DNA of 64,000 nt from Luteimonas colneyensis (GCF_014836665.1 NZ_JACSQJ010000005.1:132950-196949), one strand, 5' to 3'. Shown: positions 1-12,402, counted from the stretch's first letter. Notes: generated by a model not told the origin, from the sequence alone. Program-made: numbers and translations.

Positions 1-1
1 G

Positions 2-427
2 GGCGCCACGGGACCGGCCGGCCCGTCCGGCGAACCGGGCACCCAGGGGCCCACGGGTCCGGCCGGCGCCACGGGACCCGCCGGACCGCAGGGCCCGACG
101 GGACCCATGGGGCCGCAGGGCCTCCCGGGCAACTCGCAGCTCTCGGGCCACTTCGGTGCCAATACCGGCCAGGGCGGCGCCGGCAACGGCAGTGGCATGT
201 GCGTGATGGGCACGATCATGCTGAGTGCGGCCCGGGTCGGCGAGGGCATCCCCGCCAACGGGCAGGTCCTCTCCATCTCCCAGAACACTGCGCTGTTCGC
301 ACTGCTGGGCACCACTTACGGCGGTGATGGCATGACCACCTTCCGGCTACCGGACCTGCGCCCGGTCGCGCCCAACAACATGACGTATTACATCTGCGAC
401 CAGGGCATCTTCCCGTCCTACCGCTGA
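2..427 (+). CDS. collagen-like protein with phage tail-collar domain (3-prime part)
   Basis: This is the end of a gene whose start lies before the window; the reading frame is open from base 2. The visible protein begins with 14 uninterrupted G-X-Y triplets (types such as GPA, GAT, GPT), the signature of a collagen-like triple helix. It then passes through a Gly-rich linker into a tail-collar (microcystin-dependent protein, MdpB-like) domain, recognised by [20 protein letters not shown] and TTFRLPDLR. It ends with a short tail containing a lone Cys. Trimeric collagen stalk plus collar tip fits a surface fibre or adhesin-like protein; that role is inference. It is convergent with uup, with only 9 bases between stop codons and no visible terminator. 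Nothing phage-related is nearby, so a prophage is not implied. Confidence 0.85.
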   Translation, partial: GATGPAGPSGEPGTQGPTGPAGATGPAGPQGPTGPMGPQGLPGNSQLSGHFGANTGQGGAGNGSGMCVMGTIMLSAARVGEGIPANGQVLSISQNTALFALLGTTYGGDGMTTFRLPDLRPVAPNNMTYYICDQGIFPSYR

Positions 428-436
428 GTGCCGGCC

Positions 437-2383
<1,947 letters not shown>

Positions 2384-2389
2384 CCGCGC

Positions 2390-2395
2390 ATTCTA
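2390..2395 (-). promoter_or_regulatory. -10 element of uup (leaderless geometry)
   Basis: On the minus strand TAGAAT is followed by 6 bases and then the uup ATG, which would place transcription initiation at or next to the start codon. No convincing -35 is seen upstream, where the end of selO lies. Confidence 0.55.
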
Positions 2396-2421
2396 CCGGG
2401 CGGCGCCCGGAGGCCGGCGGC

Positions 2422-4029
2422 TCAGGAGCTGCAGGAGAGCATCGAGCAGCCGGCCCGGTCGAGCGCCCAGTCGGGACGCAGCGCGGCGAACGCCTCGCGC
2501 CCGGGCTGTTCGCCGTAGGGATCGCGCAGCACATCGAGCAGCTCGTGGATGCCGCCCTCGTCGCCCGCGGCCGCACGGTCGATGGCCTGCTGCGCCAGGT
2601 AGTTGCGCGGCACGTAGCGCGGGCTGGCCGCGTGCATCCGGGCCACCCGCGCCTCGCGCGGCAGGCCGTCGGCGCGGCAGCGCGCGGCGTAGCGCGCCAG
2701 CCAGGCTTCGAGCGCGGCCGCCTCCGCTGCGAGCCGTTCCGGAGCATAGAAGGCCGCACGCAGCGGCTCCAGCGACGGGGCATCGGCCTCGACGTCGACA
2801 TCCGACAGCGCGCGGAAGAGGTTCGTCATGTCGGCGCCGGCCCGGTGCATCAGCGCCTGCAGCTCGCGCATCAGCGCAAGGCCGTCATCGTCGCCGGCCT
2901 GCAGCCCGAGCCTGGCGCAGGCGTTGTCGCGTTCGCACTCCGCCCAGGTGGCCGCGTAGGCGTCGAGCCCGGCCTGCAGCGGCGCCGCGTCGGCGAACAG
3001 CGGCGACAGCGCCTGCGCCAGCCGCCCGAGGTTCCAGTGCGCGACCCGCGGCTGCCAGCCGAAGCGGTAGCGGCGGTGCTGCACGTCGGTGGTGTTGGGC
3101 GTCCAGTCCGGGTCGTAGTCGTCGATCCAGCCGTAAGGGCCGTAGTCGATGGTGAGCCCGAGGATCGACATGTTGTCGGTGTTGAGCACGCCGTGGACGA
3201 AGCCCACTCGCATCCAGTGGCCGACGAGCCTGGCCGTGCGCTCGCAGACTTCGCGGAACCAGGCGGCCAACAGTGTCTCGTCGAACAGCTGCTCCAGCCG
3301 CAGGTGCCCCAGCGGCCGCCCCGCGTGCTCGCCCAGCAGCCACGGGAAGTCCCGCCAGACGCAGAATTCCGCCAGCGCGCGCAGCAGGGCCACGTCGCCG
3401 CGCGAGGCGGGCAGCTCGAACGTGCCGAAGCGGATGAACGACGGCGCCACCCGGCACACGACCGCGCCCGGCTCGGGCCGCGGGTGGCCGTCGTAGAACA
3501 TGTCGCGCACCACCGCCTCGCCGGTCGCCACCAGCGACAGCGCGCGCGTGGTCGGCACGCCGAGGTGGTGCATGGCCTCGCTGCAGATGAACTCGCGGAT
3601 CGACGAGCGCATCACCGCGCGGCCGTCGGCGCTGCGCGAGTACGGCGTCGGCCCCGCGCCCTTCAGCTGCAATTCGTGGCGGGCACCGTCCGCCGCCAGC
3701 GCTTCGCCGAGGCTGATCGCACGGCCGTCGCCGAGCTGGCCGGCCCAATGGCCGAACTGGTGGCCGCCGTAGTTCGCGGCCCACGGGTCCATGCCGGGAA
3801 GCAGCGCGTTGCCGCCGAACACCGCCGCGAAGTCCGGGGACTCCACGTCGCCCGCGGCGAGCCCCAGCATGCCGGCGACCTCGGCCGCATGCGCGACCAG
3901 GCGCGGCGCCGCGACCGGGGTCGGTTCGACGCGCGACCAGGCGGCGCCGTGGACCTGGCGCAGCCCCGGCCCGGTGGCGGGATCCCCCGGCAGCTCGCGC
4001 AGGAAGGCGTTGTCGAAGCGCAGGCGCAT
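2422..4029 (-). CDS. selO: protein adenylyltransferase SelO (YdiU/UPF0061)
   Basis: The 535-residue protein belongs to the SelO pseudokinase family, which transfers AMP from ATP to Ser/Thr/Tyr of target proteins, many linked to redox homeostasis. Family hallmarks visible are the [17 protein letters not shown] stretch about a sixth of the way in, a Tyr/Arg-rich nucleotide site ([11 protein letters not shown]) and NTDNMSI with nearby DYGP. The C-terminus is SMLSCSS, where the conserved cysteine stands at the position of selenocysteine in vertebrate SELENOO. The frame stays open far upstream because of the neighbouring gene; ATG 4029 begins the conserved N-terminus MRLRFDN. It lies between a lytic transglycosylase and uup on the same strand. 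Confidence 0.95.
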   Translation of the reverse strand: MRLRFDNAFLRELPGDPATGPGLRQVHGAAWSRVEPTPVAAPRLVAHAAEVAGMLGLAAGDVESPDFAAVFGGNALLPGMDPWAANYGGHQFGHWAGQLGDGRAISLGEALAADGARHELQLKGAGPTPYSRSADGRAVMRSSIREFICSEAMHHLGVPTTRALSLVATGEAVVRDMFYDGHPRPEPGAVVCRVAPSFIRFGTFELPASRGDVALLRALAEFCVWRDFPWLLGEHAGRPLGHLRLEQLFDETLLAAWFREVCERTARLVGHWMRVGFVHGVLNTDNMSILGLTIDYGPYGWIDDYDPDWTPNTTDVQHRRYRFGWQPRVAHWNLGRLAQALSPLFADAAPLQAGLDAYAATWAECERDNACARLGLQAGDDDGLALMRELQALMHRAGADMTNLFRALSDVDVEADAPSLEPLRAAFYAPERLAAEAAALEAWLARYAARCRADGLPREARVARMHAASPRYVPRNYLAQQAIDRAAAGDEGGIHELLDVLRDPYGEQPGREAFAALRPDWALDRAGCSMLSCSS

Positions 4030-4070
4030 ACGCACAGCCTGACGCGCGGCGCGCGAACGCGCCGTGCGCG

Positions 4071-5597
4071 TCAGCCGCCGCAGCCCTCCAGCTGCAGCCG
4101 CTGGCCGACGCGGATCGCGTAGGACGGGGCTTTCAGGCGGTTGGCCTGGGCCAGTTCCCGGGCCTCGCAGCCGTACCTGCGGGCGATGCCGACCAGGGTT
4201 TCGCCGCGCACCACGCGATGCTCGCGCGGCGCCGCGGTCGGCGTCGGCACGCCGGTGGCGACGGTGGTGCCGGCGGGCCGCACCACTTCGACCGGGCCCG
4301 TGCGCACCAGGGCCGCATCGACCCGGCTGCCCATCAGCTGCTGCGCCAGGTCCGCGCGCCGGCCCTGGGCACACCAGCGCTTGTACAGCGCCGCCATGCG
4401 CGTGGTGCCGGCGAGTACGGCGCCGGCCGGGATCACCTGGTCGGCCTCGAAGCGCGGATTGAGGTTGCGCAGCTGGCGCATGTAGCCGTGGCGGCTGCCG
4501 CTGTCGCCCATGCAGATGGTCAACTCGTAGATCGACGCCGGCCGCGACAGCGCGAAGTTCGCGGGCCGCACGTCGATCTTCGGGAAGTTCAGCCCGTACT
4601 CCTTCGGATGCAGGTACAGCCAGGCGGCGGCGATCACCATCGGCACGTAGTCGCGGGTCTCGGCCGGGAACTGGCTGTAGACGTCGGCGTCCCAGAACTG
4701 GCGGCCGCCGCTGGCCTCGTGGATGCGCCTGGCCCGGCCCTCGCCGCCGTTGTAGGCCGCCAGCCACTTCTCGACCTCGTTGCCGAACTCGGCGAAGCGT
4801 TCACTGAGGTAGCTGGCGGCGGCGTCGGCCGACTGCGCCGGGTCGTAGCGGGTGTCGAAGCCGCTGCCGTCCGGGCCCAGGCCGAAGCGGCGGCCGGTGG
4901 CGGGCATGAACTGCAGCGGTCCCACGGCGCCGGCGCGCGAGCCCACGTGCACCCGGCCCGTGGATTCCTTGGCCATGATCCCGAACAGCAGCGCCTCGGG
5001 CAGTCCGCGCTTCTCGAAGGCCGGCGCCATCAGGTGGCGCATGTACTGGTAGTTCTCGTGGCTGGTGATGAGCGACACGCGCATGTCGGTCAGCCAGCGG
5101 CGGATGCCCTCCTGCACCGCCGGGTTGAACTGCACCATGCGCACGAAGCGCTGGCCGTCCTCGCTCAGGAGCGCGGCGGCACTTGCCGCCTCCGGCACCT
5201 CGCCCGTGGGCATGCCATCCGCGGCCAGGACGTCCTCGTCCTCGCCATCCGCGCCATCGAGGCCGGCGGCGTCGTCCGCCTGGGCCTTGAGCAGCCGCTT
5301 CACACCCGGCAGCAGCGAGGCCAGCTGGCAGCCACGCTGCTTCTCGCAGTCCAGCAGCACGTCCTCCATGTCCTCGAGCGCGGCGTCGCCCTGGGCGAGC
5401 GCGTCGGGATCGGCGTTGGCGGCCTTGACCAGGGACTCGCGGTAGCGCGCCTCGGCGGCGGACATGCGCTCGGCCAGGCCGGCGGCCGCGGCGCGGTCGC
5501 GGCGGGACTGCGCGGCGGCATCGGGGGTGTGGGACAGGGAAAGCACGACGGCCGTGGCGAGCACGAGCCGGCGGAGGGCAGCGGAATGTGGGGACAT
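4071..5597 (-). CDS. membrane-associated lytic murein transglycosylase with LysM (MltD-like)
   Basis: The 508-residue exported protein begins with a Sec signal peptide ([12 protein letters not shown] then DAAAQ). A long acidic, probably flexible region spans about residues 30-130. An SLT family 1 catalytic domain follows, with the catalytic Glu in AKESTGR and the [16 protein letters not shown] motif. A proline/threonine linker leads to one C-terminal LysM domain starting [17 protein letters not shown]. It would cleave glycan strands of peptidoglycan in the periplasm, forming 1,6-anhydromuropeptides. MltD of Escherichia coli has two or more LysM repeats and a lipobox; here there is one LysM and no lipobox, so the exact subtype is uncertain. 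It is divergent from the HerA-like gene. Confidence 0.88.
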   Translation of the reverse strand: MSPHSAALRRLVLATAVVLSLSHTPDAAAQSRRDRAAAAGLAERMSAAEARYRESLVKAANADPDALAQGDAALEDMEDVLLDCEKQRGCQLASLLPGVKRLLKAQADDAAGLDGADGEDEDVLAADGMPTGEVPEAASAAALLSEDGQRFVRMVQFNPAVQEGIRRWLTDMRVSLITSHENYQYMRHLMAPAFEKRGLPEALLFGIMAKESTGRVHVGSRAGAVGPLQFMPATGRRFGLGPDGSGFDTRYDPAQSADAAASYLSERFAEFGNEVEKWLAAYNGGEGRARRIHEASGGRQFWDADVYSQFPAETRDYVPMVIAAAWLYLHPKEYGLNFPKIDVRPANFALSRPASIYELTICMGDSGSRHGYMRQLRNLNPRFEADQVIPAGAVLAGTTRMAALYKRWCAQGRRADLAQQLMGSRVDAALVRTGPVEVVRPAGTTVATGVPTPTAAPREHRVVRGETLVGIARRYGCEARELAQANRLKAPSYAIRVGQRLQLEGCGG

Positions 5598-5696
5598 GCG
5601 ACGACCGGGACTGCAAGAACGCGAACAGCAGGGTATCGAGGCCCCGCGCCCAGCGCAAAGACCGCGACTGGCCGGGGAGTCGCCACGGCTTGTGGC

Positions 5697-5702
5697 TAGA
5701 AT
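5697..5702 (+). promoter_or_regulatory. -10 element of the HerA-like gene
   Basis: TAGAAT stands out in the GC-rich spacer, 24 bases before the start codon. A good Shine-Dalgarno (CCAGGAG) follows at about 5715-5721. Confidence 0.5.
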
Positions 5703-5726
5703 CGCCCCATCACGCCAGGAGCTCAC

Positions 5727-7253
5727 ATGCACCCGATCCTCGTCGGCAAGGCCGTCACCACCCCCGATTCCCTGCCCGACACCGGCGGTCGCGTCTTCCT
5801 GCAGCCGAAGCTTGCCAACCGCCACGGCCTGGTCGCCGGCGCCACCGGCACCGGCAAGACGGTGACCCTGATGACCCTGGCCGAAGGCTTCTCGCGGATC
5901 GGGGTGCCGGTGTTCATGGCCGACGTGAAGGGCGACGTGGCCGGCCTGGCGGTGCCCGGCGACATCGGCGACAAGCTGCGCGAGCGCGCCGCGATGATCG
6001 GCGTCGACAGCTACGGCCCCGAGGCCAGCCCGGTCGTCTTCTGGGACATCTACGGCAAGCTCGGCCACCCGGTGCGGACCACGGTCAGCGAAATCGGCCC
6101 GACCCTGCTGGCGCGCATGCTGGAGCTCAACGACACCCAGTCGGGCGTGCTCGACATCGTGTTCAGGCTCGCCGACGACCGCGGCCTGCTGCTGCTCGAC
6201 CTCGCCGACCTGCGCGCGCTGCTGGCGCTGGTGGCCGAGGAGCGTAAGGCGGTCTCGGCGCAGTACGGCCTGGTCAGCACGCCCTCGATCGGCGCCATCC
6301 AGCGCGCCCTGCTGCGCCTGGAGTCCGACGGCGGCGAAGCCTTCTTCGGCGAGCCGGCACTGGAGCTGGCCGACATCATGCGCACCACGCCCGACGGCCG
6401 CGGCGTGATCGGCATCATGGCCGCAGACAAGCTGATCCTGAAGCCGCGGCTGTACTCGAGCTTCCTGCTCTGGATGCTGTCGGAGCTGTTCGAGACGCTG
6501 CCCGAGGTCGGCGACCTCGACAAGCCGAAGCTCGCCTTCATCTTCGACGAGGCCCACCTGCTGTTCGACGATGCACCGCCGGCCCTGCTGCAGCGCATCG
6601 AGCAGGTGGTGCGCCTGATCCGCTCCAAGGGCGTGGGCGTGTACTTCTGCTCGCAGTTCCCCGACGACGTGCCCGACGACGTGCTCGGCCAGCTCGGCAA
6701 CCGCGTGCAGCACGCGCTGCGCGCCTACACACCGCGCGACCAGAAGGCGGTGCGCACTGCGGCCGAGACCTTCGTGTCCAATCCGGGCCTGGACGTGGCC
6801 AAGGCCATCGGCCAGCTCGGCACCGGCGAAGCGCTGGTGTCGACGCTGCAGGGCAAGGGCGCGCCGATGCCGGTGGAGCAGACGCTGGTCGCGCCGCCGC
6901 GCTGCCGCATGGGTGCGATCACCGACGCCGAGCGCGCCCAGGTGCGCGCGGGCAGCCCGGTGGGCGCGAAGTACGACACGCCGGTAGACCGCGAGTCGGC
7001 GTTCGAGATCCTGGCGAAGAAGGCCGGGGGCCTGGCCGAACAGGCCGACGCGCCGCAGGCCCGCACCGCGAAGCAGGACGAGGACGAGGCCGGCGGCGGC
7101 TTCGCGCAGGCGGTGAAGGACGCCGTGTTCGGCACGAAGCGGCGCCAGGGCATGGTCGAGACCATGGCCAAGCAGACCGCGCGCACCGTCGGCAACCAGA
7201 TCGGCCGACAGATCCTGCGCGGGATCTTCGGCGGGATCACCGGCAGGAAGTGA
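5727..7253 (+). CDS. HerA-like ATPase, DUF853 family (YjgR type)
   Basis: The 508-residue protein is a soluble P-loop ATPase of the HerA/FtsK superfamily. Walker A is GATGTGKT near residue 40, and Walker B is LAFIFDEAHLLF near residue 270. A conserved SQFPDDVPDDVLGQLGNRVQHALRAYTP block follows, with the sensor/arginine-finger region. The C-terminal 80 residues are Ala/Lys-rich and resemble the DUF853 tail. Family knowledge: these are annotated as helicase-like or YjgR, with no firm substrate. The start is ATG 5727 with Shine-Dalgarno AGGAG 6 bases upstream. greB follows 63 bases later on the same strand. Confidence 0.88.
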   Translation: MHPILVGKAVTTPDSLPDTGGRVFLQPKLANRHGLVAGATGTGKTVTLMTLAEGFSRIGVPVFMADVKGDVAGLAVPGDIGDKLRERAAMIGVDSYGPEASPVVFWDIYGKLGHPVRTTVSEIGPTLLARMLELNDTQSGVLDIVFRLADDRGLLLLDLADLRALLALVAEERKAVSAQYGLVSTPSIGAIQRALLRLESDGGEAFFGEPALELADIMRTTPDGRGVIGIMAADKLILKPRLYSSFLLWMLSELFETLPEVGDLDKPKLAFIFDEAHLLFDDAPPALLQRIEQVVRLIRSKGVGVYFCSQFPDDVPDDVLGQLGNRVQHALRAYTPRDQKAVRTAAETFVSNPGLDVAKAIGQLGTGEALVSTLQGKGAPMPVEQTLVAPPRCRMGAITDAERAQVRAGSPVGAKYDTPVDRESAFEILAKKAGGLAEQADAPQARTAKQDEDEAGGGFAQAVKDAVFGTKRRQGMVETMAKQTARTVGNQIGRQILRGIFGGITGRK

Positions 7254-7316
7254 CGTGCCTGAGGTGACCGTGCCCGGGAACCACCCCACCGCCGTGCCCG
7301 CGGGGCGCTGAGCGCG

Positions 7317-7838
7317 ATGTCGCGCTGGCGTCCGCCCGCCGAGAAGTCCACGGCGCTGGTCACGCCTGAGGGCCACGCGCGCCTGAAGGCCGAGCTCGAC
7401 GAGCTCTGGCGCGTGCGCCGGCCGGAGGTGGTGCGCGCGCTGTCGGCCGCGGCCGCCGAAGGTGACCGCTCGGAGAACGCCGAATACACCTACCGCAAGA
7501 AACAGCTCGGCGAGATCGACCGCCGGGTGCGCTACCTGTCGAAGCGGCTGCAGGAACTGCGCGCGGTCGACACCGTCCCGTCCGACCCCGGGGCCGTCTA
7601 CTTCGGCGCCGTGGTCGAGGTCGAGGACGCCGACAGCGGCGAATGCGCCACCTACCGCATCGTCGGGCCGGACGAGACCGATGCCGCGCGCGGCTGGATC
7701 AGCATCGACTCGCCGCTGGCGCGCGCGCTGCTGAAGAAGCGCGTGGACGACGAGCTGGAGGCGGCGCTGCCCGGCGGCGTGCGTCGCTTCGCGGTGGTCT
7801 CGGTCAACTACCCTGCCGCCGGATCGGCGACTCCGTAG
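7317..7838 (+). CDS. greB: transcription elongation factor GreB
   Basis: The 173-residue protein has the two Gre domains. An N-terminal coiled coil carries the acidic tip signature ([10 protein letters not shown]) that enters the RNA polymerase secondary channel and supports cleavage of backtracked RNA. A C-terminal FKBP-like domain ends with the [10 protein letters not shown] motif. The [18 protein letters not shown] segment and overall pattern favour GreB over GreA. It lies 63 bases after the HerA-like gene and converges on rimO. The start MSRWRPP at 7317 has only a weak GAG upstream. Confidence 0.93.
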   Translation: MSRWRPPAEKSTALVTPEGHARLKAELDELWRVRRPEVVRALSAAAAEGDRSENAEYTYRKKQLGEIDRRVRYLSKRLQELRAVDTVPSDPGAVYFGAVVEVEDADSGECATYRIVGPDETDAARGWISIDSPLARALLKKRVDDELEAALPGGVRRFAVVSVNYPAAGSATP

Positions 7839-7932
7839 CGGCAGCCGTATCGGCCATCGCGGCAGGCCACCGCGCGCGGCGACGTCCGCAGGCCGGGACC
7901 CTTTGCAGATCGACCCGTCGGCGCCGCGGACC

Positions 7933-9315
7933 TCAGTACTCGACCTCGCCGTACAGGTCGTGCTCGTCGCTGCCCATGATGCGCACGTCGACGAACTCGC
8001 CCGGTACCAGCCCGGCGTCGCGGCCGTCCTGCACCTGGACCAGACCGTCGATCTCGGGCGCGTCCGCCATCGAGCGCGCGATCGCCAGCTCACCGTCGAT
8101 CGCGTCGACGATGCAGCGCTGGACGGTGCCGACCTTCGCTTCGAGACGCTGCGCGGAGATTTCAGCCTGGCGCTCCATGAAGCGCGCCAGGCGCTCCTGC
8201 TTGACCTCGTCGGGCACCGGGTCGGGCAGCGCGTTGGCGGCGGCACCCTCCACCGGCGAGTAGGCGAAGGCGCCGACGCGGTCGAGCTGCGCCTCGTCGA
8301 GGAAGTCCAGCAGCGCCTCGAACTCGGCATCGGTCTCGCCCGGGAAGCCGACGATGAAGGTCGAGCGCACGGTCAGCTCCGGGCAGGCGGCGCGCCAGGA
8401 CTGCACGCGCTCCAGCGTGCGCTCGACGGCGCCGGGGCGCTTCATCAGCTTGAGGATGCGCGGGCTGGCGTGCTGGAACGGGATGTCGAGGTAGGGCAGC
8501 AGGCGCGGCGTGCCGTCGGGCTTGCGCTGCGTCATCAGCTCGATGACGTCGTCGACGTGCGGATACGGATAGACGTAGTGCAGGCGCACCCAGGCGTCCA
8601 GCTCCGACAGGCCTTCGCACAGCGCCTTCATGCGCGTGGCGTACTCGCGGCCGCGCCAGGTGCGCGGCGCATAGCGCAGGTCGACGCCATAGGCCGAAGT
8701 GTCCTGCGACACCACCAGCAGCTCGCGCACGCCGCCGTGCACCAGACGCTCGGCCTCGCGCAGCACCTCGTCCACCGGGCGCGAGACCAGGTCGCCGCGC
8801 ATCGACGGGATGATGCAGAAGCTGCAGCGGTGGTTGCAGCCTTCGGAGATCTTCAGGTATGCGTAGTGCTTCGGCGTGAGCTTGATGCCGGCGGCGTAGT
8901 CCTCGCCGGACAGGCGCGGCGCGGGCACCAGGTCCACGAAGGGATCGTGCCGCGGCGGCAGCGCCGCGTGCACGGCGTCCATCACGCTGGCGTAGTCCTG
9001 CGGGCCGCTGATCGAGAGCACCCCGGGATGCGCCTCGCGGATCACGTCCGCGCGCTTGCCCAGGCAGCCGGTCACGATCACCTTGCCGTTCTCGGCCATA
9101 GCCTCGCCGATCGCGTCCAGCGACTCGGCCACGGCGGAGTCGATGAAGCCGCAGGTGTTGACCACCACCACGTCGGCGTCGTCGTAGCTGGGCGACAGGT
9201 CGTAGCCCTCGACCCGGAGCTGGGTGAGGATGCGCTCGGAGTCGACCAGGGCCTTGGGGCAGCCGAGGCTGACGAAGCCCACGCGGGGCGGGTTGGAGGT
9301 GGCGGTATCGGTCAT
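7933..9315 (-). CDS. rimO: ribosomal protein uS12 methylthiotransferase RimO
   Basis: The 460-residue radical SAM methylthiotransferase attaches a methylthio group to Asp88/89 of ribosomal protein uS12. The N-terminal UPF0004 domain has the auxiliary cluster cysteines ([25 protein letters not shown]). The radical SAM motif [15 protein letters not shown] lies near residue 150. A C-terminal TRAM domain ends DLYGEVEY. The phrase [12 protein letters not shown] distinguishes RimO from MiaB. It is divergently transcribed from the dienelactone hydrolase gene and convergent with greB. Confidence 0.96.
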   Translation of the reverse strand: MTDTATSNPPRVGFVSLGCPKALVDSERILTQLRVEGYDLSPSYDDADVVVVNTCGFIDSAVAESLDAIGEAMAENGKVIVTGCLGKRADVIREAHPGVLSISGPQDYASVMDAVHAALPPRHDPFVDLVPAPRLSGEDYAAGIKLTPKHYAYLKISEGCNHRCSFCIIPSMRGDLVSRPVDEVLREAERLVHGGVRELLVVSQDTSAYGVDLRYAPRTWRGREYATRMKALCEGLSELDAWVRLHYVYPYPHVDDVIELMTQRKPDGTPRLLPYLDIPFQHASPRILKLMKRPGAVERTLERVQSWRAACPELTVRSTFIVGFPGETDAEFEALLDFLDEAQLDRVGAFAYSPVEGAAANALPDPVPDEVKQERLARFMERQAEISAQRLEAKVGTVQRCIVDAIDGELAIARSMADAPEIDGLVQVQDGRDAGLVPGEFVDVRIMGSDEHDLYGEVEY

Positions 9316-9403
9316 GCGCTGGCGACGGCTCGGCGGTGCGGTCCGCCGGGGGGCGGAGCGCGGTGTGGGAACGGCGGGAGACGGACCCGGGGTCCGGGCG
9401 GCG

Positions 9404-9409
9404 ATTATA
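9404..9409 (-). promoter_or_regulatory. -10 element of rimO
   Basis: Minus-strand TATAAT in the 154-base rimO/hydrolase spacer, placing initiation about 80 bases before the rimO start. It lies 9 bases from the opposing TAGAAT, so the two promoters are packed back to back. Confidence 0.5.
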
Positions 9410-9418
9410 CCGGCGGGC

Positions 9419-9424
9419 TAGAAT
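9419..9424 (+). promoter_or_regulatory. -10 element of the dienelactone hydrolase operon
   Basis: Plus-strand TAGAAT, 45 bases before the start codon and close to the minus-strand rimO -10. A GGAGG-type ribosome binding site precedes ATG 9470. Confidence 0.45.
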
Positions 9425-9469
9425 CCGCCCGAGGGCCGGCCTCGCCCGGCCGGCCACCCGGAGGCGACG

Positions 9470-10213
9470 ATGGGAGCGCGCGTGCAGCTCGATGTGCCGG
9501 GGATCGGCGGGGTCGGCGGCTGGCTGGCACGGCCCGACGGTCCGCCCCGGGGCGCACTGGTCGTGGTCCAGGAGATCTTCGGCGTCAACGCGCACATGCG
9601 CGCGGTCACCGAGCGCTACGCCCGCGAAGGCCTCCTGGCCCTCGCCCCCGCCCTGTTCGATCCGGTCGAGCGCGACGCCGAACTGGCCTATGACGAGGCC
9701 GGGTTCGAGCGCGGGCGGGCGCTGGCCGCCGCGCTGGGCTTCGACCGCGCGGTGGCGATCGTCGATGCCGCGGCGGTCCGGCTGCGGACCCTGCTGGCCG
9801 CAGCCCCCATCGGCACCGCCGCGGCCGCCGCCGGGCCAGGTCCTGCGGAGGCCGGCGCGGGCGTCGCCGTGGTCGGCTTCTGCTGGGGCGGCAGCGTCGC
9901 CTACCTGGCCAACACCCGCCTCGGCCTGCCGGCCGCGAGCTACTACGGCGCGCGTACCGTGCCCTTCCTCGGCGAGCCGCTGCGGGCGCCGATGCTGTTC
10001 CATTTCGGCGCCCGCGACCACAGCATCCCGCCCGCCGACGTCGAGGCCCACCGCCGCGCCCATTCCGGCGCCGAGCTGCACGTCTACGATGCCGGCCACG
10101 GCTTCAACCGCGACGTCGACCCCCGCCACCACGATGCCGCCGCCGCCCGCCTCGCCCACGCCCGCACCCTCGACTTCCTGCGGCGCGCGTCCGCACCCGC
10201 CGCAAGCCCCTGA
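9470..10213 (+). CDS. dienelactone hydrolase family protein
   Basis: The 247-residue alpha/beta hydrolase has the cysteine nucleophile elbow GFCWGG (about residue 140), an acid in ARDHSIPP and a histidine in GHGFN, the Cys-Asp-His triad of carboxymethylenebutenolidase-like enzymes. The N-terminal VVVQEIFGVNAHMR block is also typical. The true substrate cannot be told from sequence; no aromatic degradation genes are nearby, so a general esterase/lactonase role is as likely. The HIT protein starts 13 bases downstream, suggesting an operon. Confidence 0.9.
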   Translation: MGARVQLDVPGIGGVGGWLARPDGPPRGALVVVQEIFGVNAHMRAVTERYAREGLLALAPALFDPVERDAELAYDEAGFERGRALAAALGFDRAVAIVDAAAVRLRTLLAAAPIGTAAAAAGPGPAEAGAGVAVVGFCWGGSVAYLANTRLGLPAASYYGARTVPFLGEPLRAPMLFHFGARDHSIPPADVEAHRRAHSGAELHVYDAGHGFNRDVDPRHHDAAAARLAHARTLDFLRRASAPAASP

Positions 10214-10226
10214 CCGGGAGACCGCC

Positions 10227-10661
10227 ATGACCAGGCGCAAGCCACAGCCGCCCGAGCCCCATGCGATGCATCCGCAGCTGGCCGCCGACAGCCATCCGGT
10301 CGCGGCGCTGGCGCTGTGCGACCTGCAGCTGATGGACGACGACAACTACCCGTGGCTGGTGCTGGTGCCGCGCGTGCCGGGCGCCCGCGAACTCACCGAC
10401 CTGGACGCCGGCCAGCGCAGCCTGCTGATGGAGGAGATCGCCCGCTGCGAGCAGCTGCTGCTCGATGTCTTCCAACCGCACAAGCTCAACGTCGCCGCGC
10501 TGGGCAACCTGGTGCCGCAGCTGCACGTGCACGTGATCGCGCGCTTCGAGCACGATCCGGCCTGGCCGGCACCGGTCTGGGGCCGCGTGGCGGCCCGGCC
10601 CTACCCGCCCGAAGCCCTGGTCGCCCGCGTGCGCGAGCTGCAGTCCGCCCTGCTGACCTGA
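10227..10661 (+). CDS. HIT domain protein
   Basis: The 144-residue protein has the histidine-triad fold of nucleotide hydrolases/transferases. The core motif is QLHVHVIARFEHD, so the first triad histidine is replaced by Gln while the last two, including the usual nucleophile, remain. The NYPWLVLVPR strand and the KLNVAALGN block are typical of small bacterial HIT proteins. The substrate is unknown, possibly a dinucleoside polyphosphate or nucleoside phosphoramidate. ATG 10227 was chosen; ATG 10266 (MHPQLAADS) also fits the conserved start. Its stop is 4 bases from the dcd stop. Confidence 0.85.
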   Translation: MTRRKPQPPEPHAMHPQLAADSHPVAALALCDLQLMDDDNYPWLVLVPRVPGARELTDLDAGQRSLLMEEIARCEQLLLDVFQPHKLNVAALGNLVPQLHVHVIARFEHDPAWPAPVWGRVAARPYPPEALVARVRELQSALLT

Positions 10662-10665
10662 GGCC

Positions 10666-10671
<6 letters not shown>
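10656..10671. repeat. 16-base perfect palindrome across two convergent stop codons
   Basis: ACCTGAGGCCTCAGGT contains the TGA of both the HIT gene and dcd, so each gene ends ACC TGA on its own strand. It is too short, with no loop, to be a convincing terminator. Confidence 0.6.
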
Positions 10672-11241
<570 letters not shown>

Positions 11242-11300
11242 GCGATTCCCGTGCGGCGTGCGACGCTCCGGCGACGGGGCGCCGCGGAGCAGGACCGGCG

Positions 11301-11306
11301 ATTGTA
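11301..11306 (-). promoter_or_regulatory. -10 element of dcd
   Basis: Minus-strand TACAAT in the mrp-dcd spacer, about 60 bases before the dcd start, suggesting dcd can be transcribed independently of mrp. Confidence 0.4.
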
Positions 11307-11353
11307 GGGAATGGCGGCCGCCCCGGCACCCCGGCCGCGGCCGCCCTCCTCGA

Positions 11354-12235
11354 CTACAGCAGCGAAGCGGAGATCCCCGCCGGCGCGCGCGGGCGTTTGG
11401 CCAGCTCGGCGGCCAGGTTCGCGGCCAGCTGCCGGTAGGCCGCGGCCGCGGGCGAATCCGGCGCCGCCAGCACCACCGGGGTGCCCGCGTCGCCGTGCTC
11501 GCGGATGCCGCGCTCCAGCGGCAGCGAGCCCAGCAGCGGCACGTCGTACTGTTCGGCCATGCGCGCGCCGCCGCCCTCGCCGAACACATGCTCGGCATGC
11601 CCGCACTGCGTGCACACGTGCACGGCCATGTTCTCGACCAGGCCGAGCACCGCCACCTCGACCTTCTCGAACATCTTCAGGCCCTTGCGGGCGTCGAGCG
11701 TGGCCACGTCCTGCGGCGTGGTGACGATCACCGCCCCGGCCACCGGGATCTTCTGCGCCAGCGTCAGCTGGATGTCACCGGTGCCCGGCGGCAGGTCGAC
11801 GATCAGGTAGTCCAGGCCGTCGTCGCCGCCCCAGCGGGTGTCATTGAGCAGCTGGGTCAGCGCCGAGGTGGCCATGGGGCCGCGCCAGATCATCGGCGTG
11901 TCCTGCTCGACCAGCAGACCGATCGACATCGCTTCGATGCCGTGCGCGCGCAGCGGCAGGATCGTCTTGTTGTCGGGGCTCTCCGGGCGGCCGGACAGGC
12001 CGAGCATCGTCGGGATGCTGGGCCCGTAGACGTCGGCGTCGAGGATGCCGACCCGGGCGCCGTCGGCGGCCAGGGCCAGCGCCAGGTTCACCGCGGTGGT
12101 GGACTTGCCGACGCCGCCCTTGCCGGAGCCGACGGCGATGATGTTGCGGACCTGCGGCAGGGGCTTGAGGCTGCCCTGGACGGCATGGGCGGGAATGCGG
12201 GCCCCGGAACGCAGGGGGTTGTTCGAGGACGGCAC
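11354..12235 (-). CDS. mrp: iron-sulfur cluster carrier ATPase Mrp/ApbC
   Basis: The 293-residue P-loop NTPase of the Mrp/Nbp35 family carries and transfers [4Fe-4S] clusters in the cytoplasm. The deviant Walker [12 protein letters not shown] is near residue 35, the cluster-binding CTQC lies in the C-terminal half, and DLPPGTGD is present. The N-terminal DUF59 domain of longer Mrp proteins is absent. The start chosen is GTG 12235, because a strong Shine-Dalgarno AAGGAG sits 5 bases upstream; the longer frame to GTG 12280 has none. It is divergent from the TonB-dependent receptor. Confidence 0.93.
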   Translation of the reverse strand: MPSSNNPLRSGARIPAHAVQGSLKPLPQVRNIIAVGSGKGGVGKSTTAVNLALALAADGARVGILDADVYGPSIPTMLGLSGRPESPDNKTILPLRAHGIEAMSIGLLVEQDTPMIWRGPMATSALTQLLNDTRWGGDDGLDYLIVDLPPGTGDIQLTLAQKIPVAGAVIVTTPQDVATLDARKGLKMFEKVEVAVLGLVENMAVHVCTQCGHAEHVFGEGGGARMAEQYDVPLLGSLPLERGIREHGDAGTPVVLAAPDSPAAAAYRQLAANLAAELAKRPRAPAGISASLL

Positions 12236-12346
12236 AACGTCTCCTTGGGAACGTGATGCCCATAGCTTGCGCCAATGCACGCGTGGGGGCGAATACGGCA
12301 GGGCGCCGGCACGTGGATCCGCTCTTGCGCTTCGCGTGGAAATGCG

Positions 12347-12363
12347 GTTAAGGCCATGTTAAC
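12347..12363. promoter_or_regulatory. dyad GTTAA-N7-TTAAC upstream of the TonB receptor
   Basis: Short AT-rich inverted repeat in the mrp/receptor spacer, about 86 bases before the receptor start. It could be an operator; no regulator can be named. Confidence 0.3.
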
Positions 12364-12372
12364 GTTCGGTGA

Positions 12373-12402
12373 CATGGCTTGGAATGCACCATTCCAGCCA
12401 TG
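12373..12402. promoter_or_regulatory. inverted repeat upstream of the TonB receptor
   Basis: CATGGCTTGGAATG, three bases, then CATTCCAGCCATG form a 13-base stem with one bulge. Half of it resembles a site upstream of the exopolysaccharide operon at 45690-45703. It may be an operator or an mRNA hairpin; it lies about 47 bases before the start codon. Confidence 0.4.

Noticed and set aside
1-427. Prophage tail region
   Set aside because: Only one collar-domain gene is present, and the next 60 kb has no phage structural, lysis or integrase gene.
2422-2445. Possible selenocysteine in SelO
   Set aside because: The codon in the C-terminal SCSS is a normal Cys codon; no internal TGA or SECIS-like element is needed.
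5598-8330. Extension of the lytic transglycosylase frame to 1419 codons
   Set aside because: The upstream part is antisense to the HerA-like gene and greB. The signal peptide at 5597 marks the real start.
12236-12280. Longer Mrp starting at GTG 12280
   Set aside because: There is no Shine-Dalgarno, while GTG 12235 has AAGGAG at ideal spacing.
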